A stretch of DNA of 64,000 nt, from contig JAQSYI010000045.1 of NCBI GenBank assembly GCA_029256185.1, positions 1 through 64,000 of the forward strand, in the 5' to 3' direction. The stretch is from Paenibacillaceae bacterium. GTDB taxonomy: Bacteria > Bacillota > Bacilli > Paenibacillales > NBRC-103111. The translations under genes were made by a program, and so were the position numbers. Positions 54,898 to 61,422 of the stretch are shown one piece after another. The notes below the pieces were generated by a model that was not told where the DNA came from, did not search any database, and saw only the letters and a program-made list of their open reading frames with translations. The stretch's first letter is position 1, and every line of letters starts with the position of its first letter.

Positions 54898-55455
54898 ATG
54901 AGCGCAATCGAAACCGCAGGTGTAAAAGTTGGCAAACCGGCTCCATCCTTCAACCTTCTCTCCACCAAAAATCTGGAGACATTGGAGGAGCGGGTCTCTC
55001 TGGAGGACTACAAAGGCAAATGGCTGGTGCTGTTCTTCTGGCCGTTCGATTTCACATTCGTCTGCCCTACCGAAATTATTTCCTTAAGCGACGCATATGA
55101 GGAGTTCCTTGACTTCGATTGCGAAATCGTCGGGGTATCCACCGACAGCATCCATACCCACCGCGCTTGGATCAATACTCCAAGGGACGCCAAGGGCATC
55201 GGAGCCGTCAAGTATCCTCTGGCTGCGGACTTCACCAAGGAAACCGCCCGTGCTTACGGCGTGCTGGACGAAGAGCTGGGCGCCGCCAACCGCGGCCTGT
55301 TCATCATCGACCCCGAGGGAGTGCTCCGCTATCAGGTGGTCACGGACCTGAACGTGGGACGCAGCGTGGAAGAAACCCTGCGCGTGCTGCAGGCTCTGCA
55401 AGCGGGCGGCCTCTGCCCGGCCAACTGGAAGCCGGGCGACAAGACTTTGGCGTAA
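54898..55455 (+). CDS. ahpC: AhpC-type 2-Cys peroxiredoxin
   Basis: 185 residues, AGGAGG upstream. The peroxidatic Cys is in DFTFVCPTEI near residue 49 and the resolving Cys in GGLCPANWKPGD near 170, as in typical AhpC. It reduces hydrogen peroxide and organic hydroperoxides. No ahpF is nearby; the flavoprotein and glutaredoxin-like proteins encoded upstream are the likely reductants. A terminator follows. Symbol given on family resemblance. Confidence 0.93.
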   Translation: MSAIETAGVKVGKPAPSFNLLSTKNLETLEERVSLEDYKGKWLVLFFWPFDFTFVCPTEIISLSDAYEEFLDFDCEIVGVSTDSIHTHRAWINTPRDAKGIGAVKYPLAADFTKETARAYGVLDEELGAANRGLFIIDPEGVLRYQVVTDLNVGRSVEETLRVLQALQAGGLCPANWKPGDKTLA

Positions 55456-55493
55456 CGGTTTTTCCCAGACAACCTTATCATGCTCTGAAGCGG

Positions 55494-55520
55494 ACCGGAG
55501 GTAAAGCTCCGGTTCTTTTT
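55494..55520 (+). terminator. Intrinsic terminator after ahpC
   Basis: ACCGGAG (55494-55500), loop GTAAAG, CTCCGGT (55507-55513), then TCTTTTTT. Standard rho-independent form, 39 bases after the stop codon. Confidence 0.85.
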
Positions 55521-55608
55521 TGTTTGCTCCGGTACTGAAATAGTATTTCCTTATGTTGACAGGGGAATAGTGGAAGAGAAAAGGAATGTAAGAGAGGGGA
55601 TTGATGGG

Positions 55609-56871
55609 ATGAGCGCAAGCAACGGAGGGAGGATGCCGCTGATGGCCGCACGCGTGATATTGCTGATAGCCGCATGCACTATGGCGGGAGCCGGATGCTC
55701 GGATCAACATACCTCCGGGCCGGAAACTGCCCCGACTCCCGGGCATTCTTCCCCGCCGCCCACTGTTGCCGCCGATCCTGTGTGGGAGAAGCTCCGGTCC
55801 ATGACTCTGGAGCAGCAGCTGGGGCAGATGATTATCGCCGGAGTCCCGGGCACCCTGATGGATGAGGAAACCGGGAGGCTCATTACTCAATACCATGTGG
55901 GAGGCTTCATTCTCTACAAAGCCAATCTGCAGACGGTGGATCAGACTCGGGCTCTGTTGAACGGGCTGAAGGAGTCGAACCGTTCCGCCTCCGTTCCTCT
56001 CTTCCTGAGCATCGACCAGGAGGGAGGCAAGGTAAGCCGGCTGCCTGCACCGCTGATCCCCCTTCCCTCCAGCCGGGAGATTGCCGGGGGCGGCTCAAGC
56101 AGCAGAGCGCTGGCGGTGGGCGAAGCCATCGGACAACAGCTGCAGGCCTTCGGCTTCAACGTGAATTACGCACCTGTGCTCGATATTGACAGCAATCCGC
56201 AGAACCCTGTCATCGGCAGCAGGTCCTTCGGCTCAACCGCCGCCCTGGTAAGCTCGTTCGGCATACGGGAGATGGAAGGGCTGCGGGCCAGCGGGATTAT
56301 CCCGGTGGTCAAGCATTTTCCCGGGCACGGGGACACATCCGTCGACTCCCATCTGGAGCTGCCGGTCGTGAATAAGACGCTCCGGGAGCTGCAGGAGCTG
56401 GAGCTGGTTCCGTTCGCCCAGGCGGTCAAGTCACAGGCCGATGCGGTGATGATCGCCCATATTCTGCTCCCGGAGATTGATCCGGATCATCCGGCTACCA
56501 TGTCTCAGGCAGTCATTGCCGGACTTCTCCGCGGCCGGATGGGCTTTGACGGCGTTGTGATAACCGATGACATGACCATGGGAGCCATTCTTAACCACTA
56601 TGATCTGGGCCAGGCTGCTGTCCAGTCCGTTCAAGCCGGGAGCGATATCGTACTTGTCGCCCACAGCAGCGCCAATGCCATTATGGTGTTGGATATGCTG
56701 AAGCAGGCTGTTGCGTCCGGAGTGCTGAGCGAGGAGCGAATCGGGGAGAGCGTTTACCGCATCCTTACGCTCAAGGAGCGTTATAATCTGTCCGATAGTC
56801 CGGCAGGACTTGTGGATGTGGAACGGATCAACGCTGCTGTGAGAGAGGCATTGGAAGACAGTGGGGGATGA
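55609..56871 (+). CDS. Glycoside hydrolase family 3 lipoprotein, beta-N-acetylhexosaminidase (NagZ-like)
   Basis: 420 residues. The ATG at 55609 follows GAGAGGGG; a GTG at 55570 is a possible alternative. A lipoprotein signal (ACTMAGAGC) and a Pro/Thr/Ser linker lead into the GH3 barrel. It contains LFLSIDQEGGKVSRL, NYAPVLDID, the NagZ hallmark KHFPGHGDTSVDSH near residue 245, and the nucleophile region VITDDMTMGAI near 325. Such enzymes remove N-acetylglucosamine from muropeptides in cell-wall turnover. It appears monocistronic. Confidence 0.9.
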   Translation: MSASNGGRMPLMAARVILLIAACTMAGAGCSDQHTSGPETAPTPGHSSPPPTVAADPVWEKLRSMTLEQQLGQMIIAGVPGTLMDEETGRLITQYHVGGFILYKANLQTVDQTRALLNGLKESNRSASVPLFLSIDQEGGKVSRLPAPLIPLPSSREIAGGGSSSRALAVGEAIGQQLQAFGFNVNYAPVLDIDSNPQNPVIGSRSFGSTAALVSSFGIREMEGLRASGIIPVVKHFPGHGDTSVDSHLELPVVNKTLRELQELELVPFAQAVKSQADAVMIAHILLPEIDPDHPATMSQAVIAGLLRGRMGFDGVVITDDMTMGAILNHYDLGQAAVQSVQAGSDIVLVAHSSANAIMVLDMLKQAVASGVLSEERIGESVYRILTLKERYNLSDSPAGLVDVERINAAVREALEDSGG

Positions 56872-57023
56872 CGGGGATTTCCCCTGCAGCCATCTCCCCC
56901 CGCTCCTTGGCGCCTGAACAGCCTCCAAGCACGGATGCTCCAAGCACGGTACAGACGGTTATTGCCGCGGTCTCGCCCCATGACCATTTCATGAAAGACC
57001 GGATGCTTTGGTTCTGCTTTAAT

Positions 57024-57072
57024 CAAAAAAATCGTCTCTTCCGCCCGCAAAGGGACGGCAGAACACGATTTT
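57024..57072 (-). terminator. Intrinsic terminator of the 88-residue gene
   Basis: Read on the minus strand, AAAATCGT and ACGATTTT enclose an inner CCGTCC/GGGCGG pairing and are followed by a run of seven Ts. It lies about 40 bases after the stop codon. Confidence 0.75.
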
Positions 57073-57112
57073 CAGGCCCTTGATTCAATTGAACCGTCCC
57101 ATCCCGTTACGG

Positions 57113-57379
57113 TTATCTTCTCAGGAAATCGTCCGCATTTACCTCATAGCCGTTCTGCTCCAGCAGATAGGCCAGGTAGCGGTTTTCTTTTTTATACTCC
57201 CAATCGGCAGTAAAGAGAATCTTCTTGCTGAAGGTGAATCTGGCAATCAGCTTGCCGGCCGCATACAGTTCCAGATCATCGGCGCTTGTCTTCAGGGAAT
57301 ATTCCCCGTCCGCATATTCTGCTCCCTGCTTTTTCTCTGCGAGGGCAGTCAGCAGCAGATTTCTGATTTCTTTCTTCAT
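57113..57379 (-). CDS. Small cytoplasmic protein of unknown function
   Basis: 88 residues from the ATG at 57379, with GGAGGAGGG upstream. Mixed alpha/beta and highly charged: KKEIRNLLLTALAEKKQG, a central strand pair ELYAAGKLIARFTF, and a Tyr-rich helix WEYKKENRYLAYLLEQNGY. No signal peptide or Cys motif. I do not recognise the family. It stands alone with its own terminator and is divergent from the metal-resistance regulator. Confidence 0.65.
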   Translation of the reverse strand: MKKEIRNLLLTALAEKKQGAEYADGEYSLKTSADDLELYAAGKLIARFTFSKKILFTADWEYKKENRYLAYLLEQNGYEVNADDFLRR

Positions 57380-57548
57380 AAGAGAAAACCCTCCTCCACT
57401 GTTGAATGATTCATGATTTTGTCCCCTGCACATCCGGGTTATTCCCATGTTCGACAAGGAAGCCGTGAATCCTGCCCGCAATGTTGTCTATTCCTTGACC
57501 TGAAGAGGGCAACTGCCCGGGGAACGGCAAATATTTTATCAATGGCCA

Positions 57549-57601
57549 TTGACAAAAAAGCTGTACCGAGCATAAAATTTAGTTGAACAGTTGCTCAATT
57601 G
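57549..57601 (+). promoter_or_regulatory. Promoter and operator of the CadC-type regulator
   Basis: TTGACA (57549-57554), 18 bases, TAAAAT (57573-57578). The 19-base sequence TTGAACAGTTGCTCAATTG (57583-57601) starts just after the -10 and contains the palindrome CTCAATTG(AG). The same motif, TTGAATATAGGCTCAATTG, appears at 58304 before the ATPase operon, so it is the probable CadC-type binding site. Confidence 0.6.
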
Positions 57602-57622
57602 AGAATGTTTCTCTCACATTTA

Positions 57623-57716
57623 GAAACGAAGCTTTTGTAATGCATTATCTATTTGGAAAAAAGCTTCTAATGCATCATCTAATAGAAACGAAGCTTCTAT
57701 CAAGCATCATCAATAG
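57623..57716 (+). repeat. Three tandem imperfect repeats in the regulator's 5' leader
   Basis: Units at 57623-57655, 57656-57684 and 57685-57716 (33, 29 and 32 bases) each contain GAAAnnAAGCTTYT followed by GCATYATCnA. They lie between the operator and the AGGAGGG ribosome binding site, inside the expected untranslated leader. Origin and role unknown. Confidence 0.7.
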
Positions 57717-57728
57717 GAGGGTGTGCCT

Positions 57729-58097
57729 ATGTGTGCATATGCGGCAGATGTTGACCGCTGCGATTGCAATTCCATTCACGAAGACATCGTCTTGGATGTG
57801 CGGGAGCGTCTGCCCGATGATGACAATCTGATCGATCTTGCAGATTTGTTCAAGGTTTTTGGCGACTCTACCCGGGTGAGAATCTTGTCCGCGCTGCTGC
57901 TGGCCGAGATGTGCGTTTGTGACATTGCGGTGCTGCTCGGGATGACTAAGTCCTCCATTTCCCATCAGCTCAGAGTGCTGAAGCAGGCCAAGCTGGTGAA
58001 ATACCGCAAGCTGGGCAAGGTTGTCTATTATTCCCTGGCGGACGATCATGTCCGGACCATATTCGATCAGGGGCTGCTTCATATTACGGAGGAATGA
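57729..58097 (+). CDS. ArsR/SmtB-family metal sensor, CadC type
   Basis: 122 residues from the ATG at 57729, which has AGGAGGG 7 bases upstream. Metal-site cysteines are visible: Cys 2, 11 and 13 in the N-terminal arm (MCAYAADVDRCDC) and the alpha-3 pair in EMCVCDIAV near residue 58, the CadC signature ELCVCDL. The recognition helix is TKSSISHQLRVLKQAKLV and the wing is RKLGKVVYYSL. It would repress in the absence of Cd, Pb or Zn and release DNA on binding. Matching operator motifs precede itself and the ATPase operon. Confidence 0.92.
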   Translation: MCAYAADVDRCDCNSIHEDIVLDVRERLPDDDNLIDLADLFKVFGDSTRVRILSALLLAEMCVCDIAVLLGMTKSSISHQLRVLKQAKLVKYRKLGKVVYYSLADDHVRTIFDQGLLHITEE

Positions 58098-58416
58098 GCC
58101 GGCTTCATTTTTCAGCACACAAATAAACTGTTTTTCTGCGACTGCAAAATCAACTAATATCACCTATCGAATAACTGGGAATCGCGCATAGCTGGCAAAG
58201 GTTTAACCCGGCTGAAGCGCAATGGCATGGTCTAATCCTTATATCCATACTGAATGAGCTTGTAACATTCATTCTGGTATGACAGTTTTTTTGGCATTAT
58301 CAGTTGAATATAGGCTCAATTGTTCAATCATTATTATTGTTCAGCCGCAACCGATCATATGCAACCACAAACAATATGAATTTCAACCCATCCATTTTTG
58401 TAAAGGAGAATGAACT
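58098..58416. other. Intergenic region with the second CadC-type operator
   Basis: 319 bases without a gene. TTGAATATAGGCTCAATTG at 58304-58322 matches the regulator's own operator in 14 of 19 positions and extends into TTCAA on its right side, completing a TTGAA...TTCAA palindrome. Upstream TGAATGA/TTCATTC (about 58251-58274) forms another inverted repeat. A clear -35/-10 pair was not identified. Confidence 0.55.
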
Positions 58417-58644
58417 ATGACTGTACTAAACAAGCAATATCTGCTGGAAGGGCTGTGCTGCGGCAACTGCGCCGCTAAGATCCAAAAGGATGTGGGACTG
58501 CTTGCCGGCGTCAAAAGCGCCGCTGTCGATGTATCGAGCAAAGTCCTGTCCGTCAGCTGCGAGAACGATACCGGCTCACTGGTTAGTGAAATAAGCCGTA
58601 TTGCCGCTTCCCATGATGAGGACATTACAGTAAAAGAGGTTTAA
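58417..58644 (+). CDS. Stand-alone heavy-metal-associated (HMA) domain protein
   Basis: 75 residues with AAAGGAG upstream. One HMA fold with the binding loop LEGLCCGNCAAK (CCxxC instead of the usual MxCxxC). Probably a metallochaperone or sequestering protein that hands metal to the ATPase encoded 29 bases downstream. It is very like the first HMA domain of that ATPase (LEGLCCGNCAAKIQKDVG against IERDVG), pointing to a tandem duplication. Confidence 0.88.
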   Translation: MTVLNKQYLLEGLCCGNCAAKIQKDVGLLAGVKSAAVDVSSKVLSVSCENDTGSLVSEISRIAASHDEDITVKEV

Positions 58645-58673
58645 TCCACAAATCAGAATGCGGGGTGATGAAG

Positions 58674-61025
58674 ATGGAAGCATCCATCCGGAAGGAGTTT
58701 GTGCTGGAGGGATTATGCTGCGGCAATTGTGCGGCCAAGATCGAGCGGGACGTAGGCAAGCTGGAGGGGGTAGCGTCTGCTTCAGTGGATTTCATGTCGA
58801 AGACACTGGTCATGACGATTGCCCGTGAGGAGATGGCAGCCGGGCTTGTAGCCCAGGCCGGATCCATCGCCAAGCGGCATGAGCCAGACATTGTCATGAA
58901 TGAGAAGGAACTGCTGCAGCCGGGACAGAAGTCGCTCTATTTGCTTGGACTGCACTGCGCCGATTGCGCCCAAAAAATCGAAAAGCAGGTTGCCGGCATA
59001 GATGGGGTCAAGGCAGCCAGCCTGGACTTCGTATCCCAAAAGCTGACTATAGAAGCGGACGACAAGCGGGAGCTGCCGGCCATTACCCGCGAGGCCTCCC
59101 GGATTGCTGTCTCCGTTGAGCCGGATCTGCAAATTTCCCATACCGCTCCCAAGAAAGACGGGCAGGGAGCGCATTCCGGTTATAAGTGGCAGGAATCCGT
59201 TCATCTGTATATCGGCGCGGCGCTATTTATTGCCGGCATGGCGCTCGATGCAGGCCGCAGTATGGAACTGGCCCTTTTCCTGGGCAGCTACCTGTTTGTG
59301 GGCGGCGAAGTCGTGCTCCGGGCATTGAAGAACATTGCCCGCGGCCAGGTGTTCGATGAGAACTTCCTGATGAGTGTGGCCACCATCGGCGCTTTTGCCA
59401 TCGGCGAATATCCGGAAGGCGCTGCCGTCATGATCTTCTACCAGATCGGCGAGGCGTTCCAGAGCTATGCCGTTAACCGTTCCCGCAAGTCTATCTCCGC
59501 TCTGATGGATATCCGGCCGGACTTTGCCAACCTGAAGCTTGACGGGGAGGTGCGCCGCGTTGCTCCTGAAGAGGTGGGGATCGGCGATCTGATCGTCGTC
59601 AAGCCGGGTGAGAAGATTCCCCTCGACGGCCGGATTGTGGAGGGGCGCTCCGCACTGGATACCTCCGCGCTTACCGGCGAGTCCCTTCCCCGGGATGTGG
59701 AGCCCGGCAGCGAGGTATTGTCAGGCTCCATCAATAAGAACGGGGTCCTGACCATCGAGGTATCCAAGGAGTTCAGCGAATCCACCATCTCCAAGATACT
59801 GGATATGGTACAGAACGCCAGCAGCAAAAAAGCGCCCACGGAAAATTTCATCACCAAATTTGCCCGCTATTATACGCCCTTTGTAGTATTCGCCGCACTG
59901 GCGCTGGCAGTCATTCCTCCCCTTGCCGTGCCTGGGGCAAGCTTCGCCGACTGGATTCACCGGGCATTGGTGTTTCTCGTCGTATCCTGCCCCTGTGCTC
60001 TGGTGATCTCGATCCCGTTAAGCTTCTTCGGCGGAATCGGCGGCGCTTCGAAGAACGGCATCCTGGTCAAGGGCAGCAACTATCTGGAGGCGCTGAACCA
60101 CGTGGATACGGTCGTATTCGACAAAACCGGCACACTGACCAAAGGCATCTTCAAGGTATCCCGGATCGCCGGCGCGAACGGATGGACGGAAGAGGATCTG
60201 CTGGCCTGTGCCGCCCATGCGGAGGGTTTCTCCAACCACCCTATCGCCGTTTCTATCGGGAAAGCTTACGGACGTGAGATCGATCTCCAAAGGCTCTCGG
60301 AGCAAGAGGAGATACCGGGACAGGGCGTTCGTGTCAAAGTAGACGGCAGGCTGGTGCTGGCGGGCAACGGCAAGCTGATGGAATCCGCACAGATCGCCTG
60401 GCAGCAGGCTGAAGTAATGGGCAGCGTGGTCTATCTGGCCGTGGATGGGGTATTCGCCGGATATATCGCCATATCCGACGAGATTAAGGCGGACAGCAGG
60501 CAAGCCATTGCCGACCTGAAGGGACTGGGCATCCGGCACACTGCCATGCTCACGGGTGACAGCAAGGCCACCGGAGAGCATGTGGCCCGGGAGCTTTCGC
60601 TGGACAGTGTCTTCAGCGAGCTTCTGCCCCATCAGAAGGTGGAGCAGCTGGAGCAATTGGAGACGAAGAAGCGGAGCGGCGGCAAGCTGGTGTTCGTGGG
60701 AGACGGCGTGAATGATGCGCCGGTGCTGGCCCGGGCGGATATCGGCATCGCCATGGGAGGATTGGGCTCGGATGCGGCGATTGAAGCCGCTGACGTGGTG
60801 CTGATGACCGATGAGCCCGCGAAGCTAGTCTCGGCCATCCGCATCGCCCGCAAGACCCGGACTATCGTCTGGCAGAATATTGCCTTCGCATTGGGTGTGA
60901 AGGCAGTGATTCTGGTACTGGGCGCCATGGGCATCGCCACCATGTGGGAGGCCGTGTTCGGTGATGTGGGCGTCACTCTGATCGCTGTGCTCAATGCTAT
61001 GAGAGCCATGAAGACGGTCCAGTAA
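58674..61025 (+). CDS. P1B-type heavy-metal efflux ATPase (Cd/Zn/Pb, CadA/ZntA-like)
   Basis: 783 residues. The ATG at 58674 is favoured by GGGGTGAT upstream; start codons at 58665 and 58668 are close alternatives. Two N-terminal HMA domains carry CCGNC and HCADC. The actuator motif TGES, the membrane motif SCPCAL, phosphorylation site DKTGTLT near residue 485, and GDGVNDAP hinge follow. The final helices have VKAVILVLG and FGDVGVTLIAVLNA, whose Lys and Asp mark the Zn/Cd/Pb subgroup. It pumps divalent soft metals out of the cell. Second gene of the CadC-type regulated operon. Confidence 0.94.
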   Translation: MEASIRKEFVLEGLCCGNCAAKIERDVGKLEGVASASVDFMSKTLVMTIAREEMAAGLVAQAGSIAKRHEPDIVMNEKELLQPGQKSLYLLGLHCADCAQKIEKQVAGIDGVKAASLDFVSQKLTIEADDKRELPAITREASRIAVSVEPDLQISHTAPKKDGQGAHSGYKWQESVHLYIGAALFIAGMALDAGRSMELALFLGSYLFVGGEVVLRALKNIARGQVFDENFLMSVATIGAFAIGEYPEGAAVMIFYQIGEAFQSYAVNRSRKSISALMDIRPDFANLKLDGEVRRVAPEEVGIGDLIVVKPGEKIPLDGRIVEGRSALDTSALTGESLPRDVEPGSEVLSGSINKNGVLTIEVSKEFSESTISKILDMVQNASSKKAPTENFITKFARYYTPFVVFAALALAVIPPLAVPGASFADWIHRALVFLVVSCPCALVISIPLSFFGGIGGASKNGILVKGSNYLEALNHVDTVVFDKTGTLTKGIFKVSRIAGANGWTEEDLLACAAHAEGFSNHPIAVSIGKAYGREIDLQRLSEQEEIPGQGVRVKVDGRLVLAGNGKLMESAQIAWQQAEVMGSVVYLAVDGVFAGYIAISDEIKADSRQAIADLKGLGIRHTAMLTGDSKATGEHVARELSLDSVFSELLPHQKVEQLEQLETKKRSGGKLVFVGDGVNDAPVLARADIGIAMGGLGSDAAIEAADVVLMTDEPAKLVSAIRIARKTRTIVWQNIAFALGVKAVILVLGAMGIATMWEAVFGDVGVTLIAVLNAMRAMKTVQ

Positions 61026-61103
61026 GAACGGAAGCCGTGCCCCGAAGCAATGAGAAAGAGCTACCCTTCCCCGGAATTTTATACGTTCTGATTTACCCGA
61101 CGA

Positions 61104-61140
61104 TAAACGCACGGCATCCTTTGGATGCCGTGCGTTTATT
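61104..61140. terminator. Terminator after the metal ATPase gene
   Basis: TAAACGCACGGCATCC (61104-61119) and its full complement (61123-61138) form a 16-bp perfect stem with a 3-base loop, ending in TTTATT. It works in either direction. Confidence 0.8.
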
Positions 61141-61422
61141 AAGAAGTCGAGCCGCTTCTCCGTTTATACCTTCTGGAATTTTAAGAAAAACCCTGCGGGA
61201 GCATTCCCCTAAAATCCGAGGGACGGACATCAGCGCTCCTATTTGGCAAAAATCCCATAGTTTTGAATTCTAACGGACTCAGTCGCTCTTAATTGACTCC
61301 CATACGCCCCAACCCGAGGGTTTTTGGCATAATAAGGTCTTTCCCGTCCATAAAACCGCGCTAATCCTGTATTTTCCGCAAATAACGCCGCTCAGGTCCG
61401 TCAGCCAAGAAGGTTAATGGCC
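61141..61422. other. Intergenic region without recognised features
   Basis: About 280 bases between the ATPase terminator and the convergent beta-helix gene. I see no credible ORF. A CCCGAGGG-centred short hairpin near 61310 is too weak to call a terminator. Confidence 0.5.

Noticed and set aside
57623..57716. Tandem repeats considered as a CRISPR array
   Set aside because: Only three units, spacing without unique spacers, imperfect copies and no cas genes.
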